NCBI GenBank assembly: GCA_034769895.1
Contig: CM068367.1
Coordinates: 347,781,611-347,845,610 of the forward strand
DNA length: 64,000 bases
Reading direction: 5' to 3'
DNA from: Magicicada septendecula
Lineage: Eukaryota > Arthropoda > Insecta > Hemiptera > Cicadidae
Shown: piece after piece, positions 50,645 to 62,259 of the stretch
How positions within the stretch are numbered: the first letter of the stretch is position 1
Layout: each line of letters opens with the position of its first letter
The notes under the pieces: model-generated
Seen by the model: the letters and a program-made list of their open reading frames with translations, nothing else
Database searches by the model: none
What the model was told of the DNA's origin: nothing
Position numbers and translations under genes: made by a program

Positions 50645-51005
50645 TTCAATATAGTTTCTTCTGCAAGTAGAGTATTGCGTTTTTGTTTTGTCTATTAGGT
50701 ATTGAAACGACAAAAACGCGATACACTACTTGCAGAAGAAACGATATTGAACAATATCGCAATACTATACAATTGCTGCAAGAAACTGATTGTAGCAAGT
50801 ATACGTATATAGAAAATGATATATATATAAATGCAAGGAGTTAAGTTAAAGATTAAAAAAAAATACTCATAAAAATATACCCATAATTTTTACTTGCAAA
50901 CCTCTGTTGATGCTGATATGTTTCAGTGAAACGTGCATCAACTATTGGAACGACAAAAACGTAACACACTACTTGCAGAAGAAACTATATTGAATAATAT
51001 CGTAA
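50645..51005. repeat. About 60-bp motif in one inverted and two direct copies
   Basis: A word centred on CTTGCAGAAGAAAC and ACAAAAACG occurs on the minus strand at about 50,645-50,700 and on the plus strand at about 50,702-50,765 and again at about 50,941-51,003. The first two form an inverted repeat with about 55-bp arms and a very short spacer, so this DNA could form a cruciform. The third copy follows the 50,906 hairpin directly. A (CA)n/(TG)n palindromic tract (51,008-51,049) closes the block. Possibly terminal sequences of a small non-autonomous element; unclassified. Confidence 0.6.
50906..50942. other. Nested perfect hairpin
   Basis: Outer 8-bp stem GTTGATGC with GCATCAAC encloses an inner 6-bp stem GTTTCA with TGAAAC. 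The inner part (CTGATATGTTTCAG then GAAACG) vaguely recalls the hammerhead-like word order at 20,404 but lacks the full core. The role is unknown. Confidence 0.5.
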
Positions 51006-51049
51006 TATCACACACACACACACACACACGTGCTTGTGTGTGTGTGTGT

Positions 51050-52700
51050 ATTCAAACACTTTTTGCTACATCTGTTTCTTGATGTATATGGTATATTTAA
51101 TATTTATAATGAATTTACCTCAAGATATTTTTCCTTGTTAGGAACATGTTTCGGGAAGCATATATATATATATGATCTTCTGACACAGAAGAGTCAAGAT
51201 TCAAAGTAAAATCTTGTTCGCATAACACACGTTTGAACACGCGTGTATAAACACCATCGCACACTTGTGCAATGTTATCCTTGGTTACTAATTCTGTAAC
51301 TGAATCTGACTAGTAACTAACTGAGAATTAAACAGTATCTTTTAGAAATAAACAGTTTAAATAAATAGATTCTTGTATTTTCGTAAATGGCCCCTCCAAA
51401 CAAAACAAATGTAGAAACTAAACACATATTATTATAACAGTAACATAACATAACATATAATTCTAAACTTTTAACAAAAAAAAAAATCAAGTAGGTCGAT
51501 AGTACTGTGACGCTTAACTGCCTATAATTAAGTTTGTTGAGGCGAAGCCAGCTTTGCTCTGTACAGGTGTGTACAATAAGATAATGCTTTCGGAAATGTT
51601 TCAGAAGGGAGTGTGTCTCGAGAGCGCCATCGTTTTGTCGAAGCTATTTACAAACTAGTTTATTTGCCCATCGATTTAACTTACTTTCGGCAAAGCGTTC
51701 CAGTTTACCACTTACAATCATAGTCAACTGGGCGCCACATCCTACCCGTATGTTAGGTGTTAATTTACTGCAACTAGAGTCAATACCCGAGAAAGATACA
51801 TAATCAACTTTTTCGAATTTTAAACCTATTATAATCTTTAATCCTCAGAAAGAATAAAATAACACGGTGTAATGCTAATTGACAACATTCTTCCTATTAA
51901 ACGTACTTACTCTATATTTTGTTTAGATACTGCTGGAACGTTCATTATATTGATCTCACCAGTTTTAATATTATTTTAAATAGTAATACGCGTTTAGTTA
52001 TTTTTGATTTTTTTTAATCACACTAACGGCTGATTCGATAATGAACTATACGAGAGGTTGATAGTACGAAAAACGGATCTGTACAATGGTTACACAACTT
52101 CATCTCTGAATTTTTCAGCCAGATGGTCAGCAAACAACAACAGCATGATGAAACTACCAGAACATATCGTTTTTTCATAGGGAATTATTTAAAGTGAATA
52201 ATAATTAAACATAACATGTGAATAAAAATAATTACTTATTTACTTAAGATGAATAAAATAAGAACAGAGTATTTAAAAAGCGTATTTACACAGCGCACAC
52301 GAGTATAAAACAAGTTAAGACGTCTCAAAAATTTAAAAAATCAGGAAATTAAAATGCAATATAAATACGAGACAAAAGTTAGTGTAGGGTAAGTCGTGAA
52401 CATGTGTATATACAGTTGAGATCGAAGTGCACGAACAACAGAAATCGATTTTACTACTCACAGCACAATATTGTCACGCAGACGCAAACAAATAAAGCGA
52501 AACGCCAAGCATTGAAACTACTTTAATGTAAATAGTAACGTTTTAGCCAAATGTTGAAGGTGATATTTATGTTGGGTCATCAACAGTTGATGACTAATGG
52601 ACATACAGTTGACGTAAACATTACTATAAACAATATCAGTATTCTATTACTTATAAATTAATATTATATACTGTAAGAAATGTTGATGTTGCGATAGATA
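51050..52700. other. AT-rich spacer between Gypsy element and satellite
   Basis: No gene. A short TA tract lies near 51,162-51,172. Otherwise nothing is recognised. Confidence 0.5.
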
Positions 52701-52709
52701 TGATGATTC

Positions 52710-54536
52710 ATTAAGAAACGCTGAACTGAAGTAGGCTTTTAAGAAACGCTGAGCTGAAGAAGGATTAAAAAACGTATACTTGTAGTAGACATTAACAGTA
52801 AATACGTATAATAAACAGATTAAACGCTTAAAAATCAAAACGCGATATTATATCTAATCGCATAGAATAATTGCAAGCTTTTAAGAAACGCTGAGCTGAA
52901 GTAGTCATTTAATAAAGCATACTAGTAGAACATATTAACAGAAAAACGCATAATAATCAGATCAAATGCTTAAAAATCAAAACGCGATATTATATCATAT
53001 CGCACAGAATAATTGTAGGCTTTTAAGAAAAACTGAGCAGAAACGCAGAGCTGAAGAAGGCTTTAAAAAAGCACACTAGTAATAAATATTAACAGTAAAT
53101 ACGTATAATAAACAGAATAACGCTTGACAATCATAGCGCCACATTATATCGTGTCGCACAGAATAATTATAGACTTTTAAGAAACGGTGAGCAAACGCTG
53201 AGCTGAAGTAGGCTTTTAAGAAACTCTGAACTGAAGAAGTCTTAAATAAAGTATACAAGTGGTACATATAACAGTAAATACGTATAATAAACAGATTAAT
53301 CGCTTAAAAATCATAGCACCACATTATATAGTGTCGCACAAAATAATTGTAGGCTTTTAAGAAACGCTTACGTCAAGCAGGCTTTGAAGAAAGGATACTA
53401 GTAGTAAATATTAGCAGTAAATATGTATAATAAACAGAATAACATTTGAAAATCTTAGTGCGGCATTATATCGTGTCGCACAGAATAATTGTAGGCTTTT
53501 AAGAAACTATGAGCTGAAGAAGGCTTAAATAAAGTATACTAGTACTACATATTAACAGTAAATACATATAATAAACGGATTAAACGCTTAAAAATCATAG
53601 AGCGACATTCTATCGTGTCGCACAAAATAATCTTAGGCTTTTAAGAAGCGCTGAGCTGAAGAAGGCTTAAACAAAGTATACTAGTAATACATAGTAACAG
53701 TAAATACATATAGGGGCCTAATAAGCAGATTTAACGCTTATAAATCATAGCGGGACATTATATTGTGTCGCACAGAATAATTGTATGCTTTTAAGCAACA
53801 CTGAGGTGGAGAAGGCTTAAAAAAGTATACTAGTAGTAGACATTAACAGTAAATACGTATAATAATCAGATTAAACGCTTAAAACTCATAACGCGACTAT
53901 TATCGTGTCGCACAGAATAATTGTAGGTTTTTTTGAAATGCTAAGCAGAAACGCTGAGCTGAAGTAGGCTTTTAAGAAACGCTAAGGTGATGAAGGCTTA
54001 AAAAAATATAACAGTAGTACATATTAACAGTAAATACGTATAATAATCAGATTAAACGCCTAAAAATCATAGCGCTACATTATATCAATTCACACAGAAT
54101 AATCGTAGGCTTTTAACGAACACTGAGCAAAAAAACTGAACAGAAACGCTGAGCTTAAGTAGGCATTTAATAAAGCATACTAATACTACATATTTAACAT
54201 TAAATACGTATAACAAATTGACTAAACGCTTAAAAATCATAACGCGACATATATCGTGTCGCACAGAATAATTGTAGGCTTTTAAGAAACACTGAGGACA
54301 AACGATGAACTGAAATGGTCATTTAATAAAGCATACTTGTACTACATATTAATAGTAAACACGTATAATAAACAGATTAAACGCTTAAAAATTATAGGTT
54401 CACATTGTATCAAGTCGCACAGAATATCTGTAGGCTTTTAAGAAACGCTGAGCTGAAGCAGGATTTTAAAAAAGCATACTACTAGTACATATTGACAGTA
54501 AGTACGTATAATAATCAGAATAAACGCTTAAACGTC
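52710..54536 (+). repeat. Satellite-like tandem array, about 140-180-bp unit, left part
   Basis: About eleven diverged units. A typical unit runs through TAACAGTAAATACGTATAAT, CAGATTAAACGCTTAAAAAT, a hairpin dyad (GCGACA, 8 bp, TGTCGC), CACAGAATAATTGTAGGC, then TTTTAAGAAACGCTGAGCTG. The CGCACAGAATAA landmark occurs near 53,001, 53,155, 53,335, 53,477, 53,619, 53,769, 53,909, 54,091, 54,260 and 54,416. The uneven spacing comes mainly from one to three copies of the sub-repeat AAACGCTGAGCTGAAG. Frames in the array are short and not conserved between units. It continues after the solo LTR. Confidence 0.9.
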
Positions 54537-56313
54537 TGCAACAATACAGCCATATGCTGTATGGAGCATGGATTTAAATAAATGTAAAATTTGTTAAATT
54601 ATTATACGTTTGGGGTAAATGGACATGTCTGGGATTGTAAAAATGTTTCATTGTTACACTAGGGTAGAAATTAACCTGTTCCAACAGGCAAGGAACACCT
54701 GCTCGGTATGTGTGTTACGCGTGTATCTTGTGTGTGTTAGTGATGCATGTACAGACAGGAATCCCAGCAACCCTCCCCAATTAATTACTAAAATAATTAT
54801 TTTAATTCACTGTGTGAAAACTAACTAGTGTATAAACAAACAAAAGGCACCAAAGTGTGTATAAATTTTATAGTTATCCACAGTAAGAAAATGACGTTAG
54901 TAGGAAAGTCATTGCACTACGCGAAGTCAGTGCGAAAAAAAGTGTGCCAAAAATACGCAATTACACTAAGACGCTCAAATTAATACAGTGAGTGCTTAAT
55001 CAAAGTATCTATGATTTGTGCTATCTTGATTCCTTACAAAACATTGCCATTTGCAGAAAATTGCAAATATATGAAAAGGTTCGGGAGTGGGGGCTATCCT
55101 GTGATCTGCAGGTCTCGACAGGACAATTTCGGAACCAACAGGTGCGGAATCTCGAGAGGGTATAAATTAAGGGTTCGACCGGAAGCCCTTCTCTTCACTT
55201 CAAGACAGTCGGATACGCTGTCCGTCGGCAGAACAGTTTTATTTTGTTATAAGTCTCATCTACGAACGAATAAAGACGTTTTCAGTAATTATGTTTACAC
55301 TATTACGGGAAACGTAGAGTACCGGGACCGTTTAAGTCACCAAGAATATGTAAAGAGAAGCTACAAAGAGCGACGCGAGATGCTGGACGTTAGGAGATGC
55401 CTTTTAGACGCCTAACAGCCGAACGACATCTACCTCGCAGCCGATATTAATTCTCTGGGACGGACCACACACTGCCGGAGAACGACGCTGGACTCTGGAC
55501 ATATTCAGGACCACGCCAAGCCAGGAGTAACGGTAACCCAACTCTGGATAACGCTGGACCCCGTCAATAAGTCGTAAGGTCATCAAAACTCGAGGTGACA
55601 TGCATAATGCATAAGAGCTCATAAAGAGTATATAAAGAGACAATGAATTAAAAAAAAAAGTTTATAATTAGGTAAATAATGTAATAGAGTCTTATGTAAA
55701 TGTTTTAGTCGTAAGAATGAGCGATCGCATATAGATAAATATAGAAGAAAAAAAAAGAGTTTAATTTTGAGATAGTATTTTTTTTTAGCAAAGAAAAATA
55801 ATTGAAATGATTTGATATTTGCATTTTGTAGAAAAAATTAATTTAAATTTTGAATACGAAACAAATGCCAGTCTAAGAGTAATTAATATAATTTTAAATT
55901 TATTTTTTAAAACATTGGTATAGACTGAGAAAGCTGATGTCAGATCTTAAATTAAATGAATTTAATTAAAATAAAACTTAATTACATTTAAATGTTATTT
56001 CTTTTATTAAATTAATTTGAATAGATGCCTAGATGAAGATTATGAACATGTCTAGATGTAAGAGTGTAACACCGTATAGCTTAAGAGATAAACACTTAAT
56101 AAGGAGTGATATCTTGATCGGAGATTATTAACAATGTTTTATTATTTATAATGATTTTTAAACAATAAACATGAAATTTTAACTACTCCTAAATTTACTA
56201 CTCTTATTAAAGTTACACCTGGTATCGTTATAACTGCTTAAACACCTGGTATCGTTATAATTGTTTAAACACTTGGTATAGTTATAACTGTTTAAATACC
56301 TGGTATCATTATA
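54537..56313 (+). mobile_element. Solo LTR of the same Gypsy family inside the satellite
   Basis: Homologous along its whole length to the LTR bodies at 41,354 and 48,656, with more differences from either than they have from each other. It starts TGCAACAATACAG and ends GGTATCATTATA, flanked by CGTC on both sides (54,533-54,536 and 56,314-56,317), or ACGTC if the last base is counted in the duplication. Satellite sequence resumes in phase afterwards. No interior is present, as expected from LTR-LTR recombination. TATA at 55,161 and AATAAA at 55,269 are kept. It has no primer-binding-site-like module at its end. Frames within it are not genes. Confidence 0.93.
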
Positions 56314-56830
56314 CGTCATAGCGCGACATTTTGTCGTGTCGCACACAAAACATTTGTAGGCTTTTATGAAGCGCTGAGCTGAAGAAGGAATAATAAAGTA
56401 TAATAAAGTAATTAATAATAAAGTATTAACAGTAATTATTATAATAAACAGATTAATCGCTTAAAAAGCACAGCGCGACATTAATCGTGTCGCACAGAAT
56501 AATTGTAGGCTTTTAAGAAACGCTGAGCAGAAACACTGAGCTGTAGTAGGCATTTAATAAAGCCTACTGGTTCTAGGTATTAACAATAAATACATATAAG
56601 AAACAGATTAATCGCTTAAAGATTATAGCGTGACATTATATCCTGTCGAACAGAATAATAATTGTAGGTTTTTAAGAAACGATGAGGAGAAGCTGAAGAA
56701 ATCGTAAGAAAATGTATACTAGCAGTACATTTTAACAGTAAATATGTAGCCTATAAGAAACAGATTAAAAGCTTAAAAACCATAGCGCGACATTACATCG
56801 AGTCGCACAGAATAATTGTAGGCTTTTAAC
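56314..56830 (+). repeat. Satellite-like tandem array, right part
   Basis: Continuation of the 52,710-54,536 array, with the landmark dyad and CGCAC word near 56,339, 56,491, 56,646 and 56,803. Subtracting the LTR, the spacing across the insertion (about 150 bp) fits one unit. Confidence 0.88.
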
Positions 56831-57235
56831 TAATAATTTTTGTGTAATGAGTTATAAACGTTAACTGTGGCACATTCGAGAAACTTATCAAGCGATTTCA
56901 GACGGCACCGTGACTATCACATAAACGTGATTTACTTATGACCTCGACTGAGACTCTGGAAACGTAGATGAAGTCAGTTTTTTGAAGTCGATTTGTTTGT
57001 GTGTCGTGACTGCAGCGAAGTGATATTAATTGTTAATTGCTTTTAACTTTAATTTGGAAACTTTTTGTGAACAACGCGTAGTTGGTTTTGGCACTTCTGA
57101 TAAAAAATTATTGAATTAATTTTAATTTGGTTAAAAGGGTTTAATGAAATTTTATCAATTATTTATTTGTCAAGTTACATTCTACTGACAATTTTATGTA
57201 GAATAATAAGTAGATTTGCTGAATGAGATGCCATG
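56830..57235. other. Spacer between satellite and LINE relic
   Basis: AT-rich. No frame or repeat recognised. Confidence 0.45.
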
Positions 57236-57239
57236 ATTA

Positions 57240-57990
57240 GAGAAATAATCCAGCGACAATACTCTTGCAGAACCTATGTGGCGTTTGAATGGATTTAATT
57301 TTCTTGGTCTGTGCCGGCTGTAGGTCAGATAGCCAGTGCTTTTTCAGTCATGTTTTGTTTGGCGGAGTGCTCATTTTTGATGAATTTGAAGTGGAGTGTA
57401 AAGTTGGAGAGATTACTAATTTGCATTAGTTGTTCATCCCAAATGTTTCGGTTATAAGGTTTGTATAATTTTTGTGTTTTATATATAATATAGATGACTT
57501 AGGACAACCTCCACACCTAAAATTCGTAGAAACAGGTTGCATCAGTAGAAAAGTGTCAGTATAGGATGTAATATTCATTTATGCATTTATATTGAAGGTT
57601 TTATTCTGGAAATAATTCTGATTTTTGACTCAGCAGCCAGGATATATCTCGTGGCTTTAAGTTTAGTTGCTGACAGTTTGTTTTAACACACATTGGTCAT
57701 GTTAATTTTTGGTCTAGTTATAAACCCAAGTATTTTACTTCAGTTTGAAATGGAATCACAGTCTTGATGTAATTGTATTCTTGATGCTAACCGTTGATGG
57801 TAACATTTGGACAAATGCGTTTCTTGGTGAGAGTAACTTGTACTGTTTTGTTTCATTTACTTTGATTCCATACTTTCTAAAATTAATAAAACTTGTTATT
57901 TTACCGTCTTTGCCACCGTCTTGTTATACTATTTGCTACCGCTAAATACACACATATTTACATAACATTACTATAAAAAATACAGCCAGT
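57240..57990 (-). pseudogene. Decayed jockey-like LINE reverse transcriptase, C-terminal part
   Basis: The minus strand, read from about 57,990 downward with frame changes, gives KYGIKVNETK. This corresponds to the 'W+IKINETK' block just after the reverse-transcriptase core of jockey-clade elements. It is followed by a TFTKKR-like stretch, a KILGFITRPKINM segment (for 'KYLGL.LD..LTW') and TKLKATRYILAAESKIRIIS (for 'LNLK.RKLYWLIGRKSKLS'). The order and spacing match the family. Stops and indels are frequent. Further on, near 57,250-57,450, a frame with LSNFTLHFKFIKNEHSAKQ may be a continuation but is not recognised. Plus-strand frames here are shadows. Confidence 0.65.
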
Positions 57991-59395
57991 TTATTTAAAA
58001 TAATAATGAATGTTGTGTTCATGTGCGCGTTAGTGGTATGAAAGAGATAGTGGAATGGGGAGAGGGAACAGGCAAAAGAGAGAAGAGGTTTTTAGTTCGA
58101 GTAACGACTTTCGAACTTAGTGTCAAATCCTTGTTCACAGATAACATGAGCGTTAATTATGTAAGTTTAAGTTGTTTGTCCTCAGGAATTTTGCGCGAGT
58201 TCAACACTGAGCACGGAATGTTTGCAGCATTCACTGCCTACTCTATTAATGATGAAATAAAAACGCAAATATATGTTCCGTAGGTACCTTGTAACTACAT
58301 CATCAACTCTGTCCACCTGCCCGGCATGGCGGAGGCTCGTTACCACATAATCATACTTAACGCTTTGCTTGTAAATAATTAATTTTAATGTATCATTTTA
58401 AACGTATTTGTATAGTTTATTTAAGTACTACAATAAAAACAAGAACTGATAAATTAACCAACAAATACCATGTTCAAAGTCATCATCCGTATTCCTTTAT
58501 TATTTACGTGCAAATTAGTAACGTTAAATTTACGTGAAAATTATATACTCTCTTATCATAAAAAGCAAGAAATTATTATGTATATGAGATTGTATGTATG
58601 TTGGATATCTGTCGGCATTAGTCTATAATCTCTGTACACTAATAGTGCTAAGTTAACATACTAATGCTAGTGCTAGGTTCTTATACTAGTAATGGCATTT
58701 ACTTATGGTACTCTGTGCCACATAACAACAATCGGTACAGCCTGTACCTAATGTAACATCTTAGTGACCTTCTAGCAAACCTTCAGGTAGCGAACTTCTA
58801 GCAAAAACAAGGACGGGCTCACACATTCAGAATTCTCCCCCAACGAATGTTTGGACTTTATTAAATCATGTTGATATTATAGCCTACTCTTAGTATTTTT
58901 AGTATAATCTTAGTATTTTTAAATGTTACTGTAAAGACTTATGTAACCAGCTATTTATTAAATAATATCATTAAATGTTAAATATATATAATATTAAAAT
59001 GTTTAATATAATTTATTAAATAATATTAATTAATAACAGCTATTTAATTTACAGTTAATTTATATGGAGCGAAGTTTTCTAAGTGTACCGTTCATATTAT
59101 TAAAATATATTTTGTGTATGTGTGAGTCTGTTTATGTGTGTGTGGGTGCGCGCGCGTGTGTGTTTGTTTGCTGGTCTCTTCCCTGAATCGTCCCGATGCA
59201 CTTATTTAAATTGCTTCTTCATCGTTTATTACAGAAAGTTGTGAGATAAGTTGAGAAGAATGGGTGATATTACAACACGCAAGGCTGGTAGACATCGAGC
59301 TTATCAGAAACGATGTTAGGTTTATAATCGGGAAGAAGTAAACAAGATTCTTGTTTGTCTCATTTAAGAGAAAAAATAATGCAGCTGATGTAATA
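57990..59395. other. AT-rich intergenic DNA, no gene recognised
   Basis: The 86-codon plus frame at 58,023-58,283 shows no recognisable domain. Alternating CG/TG sequence occurs around 59,147-59,163. Confidence 0.45.
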
Positions 59396-59399
59396 ATAT

Positions 59400-59720
59400 A
59401 AAATATCGGTATGGAGAACCATATTTGATTTCCATGTTCTAAGGTTTATATTTAAAATCATTTATTTGAATTCGGTTCCATAATTTCTAACAAGTTAGGT
59501 ATGTTCCTTGTAAATCGAATTTTATGTCTGACAAATTGAAATTAAATATTTCCATAGAAACTACTTCTTTGCTGCCGATAACTTAGTACACGTATAAAAA
59601 ATCGGTATGGAGAATCATACATAACTTCCATGTTCTAAGATTTATATTTAAAATAATTTACTTGAATTCAGTTCGATATTTTCTAAACAAATATCCCCCA
59701 CCCTCAAACTATTTTTACTA
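59400..59720 (+). repeat. Two tandem copies of an about 200-bp module
   Basis: The word ATCGGTATGGAGAA.CATA, followed by TTCCATGTTCTAAG and TTTATATTTAAAAT, occurs near 59,405 and 59,602, and again near 62,264. Between the first two lies CATAGAAACTACTTCTTTG plus a GTACAC.TATAAAA word that also appears in the dispersed repeat at 2,887 and 59,945 and near 62,365. Confidence 0.75.
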
Positions 59721-59944
59721 TTTATAGATATTTTAGTTATTATGGGGTAGTCGTTTAATATAATGTTATTTTCGAGTCACTTTATCTACAAAAATTAGGT
59801 ACTTTATTGTTATAAAGAAACTGAACTACGCAGATAATCACGGATTAATTACATATTTATATAATTATGTAATTATATGCTGGTTGTAATTATGCTAGGC
59901 CGTGGTTGCAGGTTTTGACCCGTAGATGATTTAAATTGAAATAA

Positions 59945-60007
59945 AAAAATTTACAGGCATTGCACAAATGCAATTGAAAAGAAGGGCATTGAAAATGCTT
60001 CAATAAA

Positions 60008-60049
<42 letters not shown>

Positions 60050-60270
60050 GTTCATTCACCAATCAATGAATTCATTCTTTATTCACCAATCAATGAATTC
60101 ATTCTTCATTTACCAATGTACAGATTATAAGTTAAATGTAGTCGCATTCATAAGCGAAGTTTTATATGTGTACTACGTTATTGACAACAAAGAAGTAGTT
60201 TCTACGGAAACTCACCGGTTCCCATTTTCGATCACGCACCAGCGGTCGTTTTCAATGTTAAAATTATAAT
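59945..60270 (+). repeat. Dispersed repeat, inverted partner of 2,887-3,245
   Basis: Same sequence as the minus strand at 2,887-3,245 with few differences. The TA tract (60,011-60,045) is longer here. The minisatellite CACCAATCAATGAATTCATTC is present in two copies. The 73-codon frame is a by-product of the repeat. Confidence 0.8.
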
Positions 60271-60349
60271 TTTATTGCCTGGAAAAAATTATCTTATTTT
60301 TAACAAATACCATTGTTTGAAAAAGTTTAAATGAATGTTCAAGTATTTT

Positions 60350-61070
60350 TACTCTTGTTAGAAACGTAAAACGTTGCAGGTAAACTAGCCCTTCCCCTTA
60401 ACCGATCTTCACCAAAATCAATGGGCCTTGAGTTCTCTACAACTCAAGTAGGTATGTATGCTCTGTATGACGATGGTTGGCGTGTGGACCCTTGTCTTAC
60501 CTGCTGTCTCTCCACCATTGTAATACTTCCGCCCGGGCGCGACAGCAGCTAATTGCCGCGTGAGTCACCTCACTGTGCGTCCAGTATGAAACAATTTTTT
60601 TTCCTCGCCCAATATTGGTAAAAATTTGTTATATTTGAAATCAGCGAAATAATACGATGAAAATGACACTAAACACGACTAAAAAAATATTAAATTTTAA
60701 GGTGTTTCAAGGTAAAAGCTTAACAACTACTTTAATACACATCTTCAGTGCATAGTGCTTTATAACGCCCAATTTTTAATATTCCTTAGTCGTGTTTGGT
60801 GTCATTTTCATCGTATTATTTCGCTGATTTCTAATATAATAAAATTTTACCAGTATTGGGAGAGGCAAAAACAAATTGCTTCATACTGGATGCACAGTGA
60901 GGTGACTCACCCGGCAATTAGCTGCTGTCGAGCCCAGGCGGAAGTATTACAATGGGGGAGAGGCAGCAGGTAGGTTAAGGGTTCACAGGCCAACCATCGT
61001 CATACAGAGCATACAAAATTATTTGATTCTGTTTGAATTTGCGGCAGTTATCGTTAGCCATAAAAAAATT
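60350..61070 (+). repeat. One satellite unit split by a fold-back element
   Basis: Left part 60,350-60,458 (GCAGGTAAACTAGCCCTTCC, then CCGATCTTCACCAAAATCAA) and right part 61,012-61,070 (AAATTATTTGATTCTGTTTG, then GCGGCAGTTATCG) together make one unit of the about 157-162-bp repeat arrayed at 63,280-64,000. The insertion point is a TA. Confidence 0.85.
60459..61011. mobile_element. 553-bp fold-back (MITE-like) element with about 236-bp arms
   Basis: The left arm (60,459-60,694) and the reverse complement of the right arm (60,776-61,011) match with few mismatches, beginning TGCTCTGTATGACGATGG. TA flanks both ends, and the surrounding satellite unit continues across, so the insertion target was TA, as for Tc1/mariner-type transposition. 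The 81-bp loop contains, on the minus strand, CTGAAGATG and further on TTGAAACACC. No coding capacity; the 72-codon frame crosses arm sequence. The transposase that moved it is not known. Confidence 0.9.
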
Positions 61071-61079
61071 CTACATACA

Positions 61080-61104
61080 CACACATGCGCGCGCGCGCGC
61101 GCGC
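61080..61104. repeat. Alternating CA/CG tract
   Basis: CACACATG followed by about nine CG steps. A purine-pyrimidine alternation of this kind can adopt Z-DNA. Confidence 0.8.
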
Positions 61105-61379
61105 TTTTTGGAAAAAGACTTTTCTACATGTCTTGAGGGTAGTACAATCAGAATCAGCCCTTATCTCGAGCACGATTTTTTCGCGTGTTCCTTACGGAAC
61201 ATGGAAGTAAAGACCATTATCAGTATGAATTAAAAGTCGTTACAAACAGTACTGTTTATGAAGGCAATACGATGTCGTCTTGAAAGACTCATATGAAAGA
61301 AGACACTAGCCAAATTACCTTGTTAATTGTAAATTTTGTAAGATTATTTAATATTGTAACGTGACCTACGATAGCACAA

Positions 61380-62250
61380 GATTTACAGGTATAATTAATG
61401 GAAGAAAAGATTGTATACTAAAGGAAAATAAAGAATTATTAAATGAGAAATGATAGAACAACCCTACTAACTGATTTTGACTTAGACAATGACGATGACT
61501 AGACCCAATAGATTGGATAAGGTCAGACAGAGAAAATAATCCAAGCCACAATATAACAACAATTATAAGAACCTAAGTATTAACAAGAATGATATATAAA
61601 AAATAAAAGTACAAAATTAGATAGGAAAATAAATAATATGTAACCTATAGGAAAGATAAAAATAAAATAAAATGTAAAAACAAATATACTAATAAAATAT
61701 AAAAAGAATGCTAATAAATCAAAAAGACACTAATATAAAATATACTTGAATAACAATAATTCATTGGGAAAATGGTAATAAATAATAAAGATTGATAGGA
61801 CCCAGTGATCATAAATACATAAAATGTAGAATAAAATGTTAGGAGGTGAACTCCAAAAGTGATAAATGAATAAGAAGGTTAATAATCAATAATAAACCAT
61901 TATAGGACCCAGTGATAGTAAATGAACTACATAAAAACACTAGTTAAGAAAGTGAAGTGTAGTCAGAAATAAGGTAATGAACTTGTAATAATAGATTATA
62001 AGTAATCTATTAACCCAATTATAATAATTAAACAGTATAAATTATAATGGACAGTTGTAAGTAATCGTGGGCCTAGAGTAATGAAAAAAGGAAAGAGTGT
62101 ATTGAAATATAAGAATATTTGTGGGAAACAAACCATTGAGAATTGTTTTCCATTATATTAACGAAGTTTGTTAGTATAGTATAAGAATGATAAAAGATAT
62201 ATTGTTTTAGTGTTAAGGAATAAAATTAACAAAGTTATATTAACCATATT
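61380..62250. other. A-rich, strand-asymmetric block
   Basis: Plus strand A-rich with many AATAAA-like words, resembling 34,330-36,370. The phrase ATAGGACCCAGTGAT occurs twice (about 61,797 and 61,901). No gene. Confidence 0.45.
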
Positions 62251-62259
62251 GAAAATAAG

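Noticed and set aside
52710-56830. Regularly spaced repeats considered as a CRISPR-like array
   Set aside because: Units are 140-180 bp and repeat throughout with no unique spacers, in a eukaryotic context; it is a satellite.
58023-58283. 86-codon plus-strand frame
   Set aside because: No recognisable domain, no splice or promoter support, and the length is expected by chance in a window of this size.
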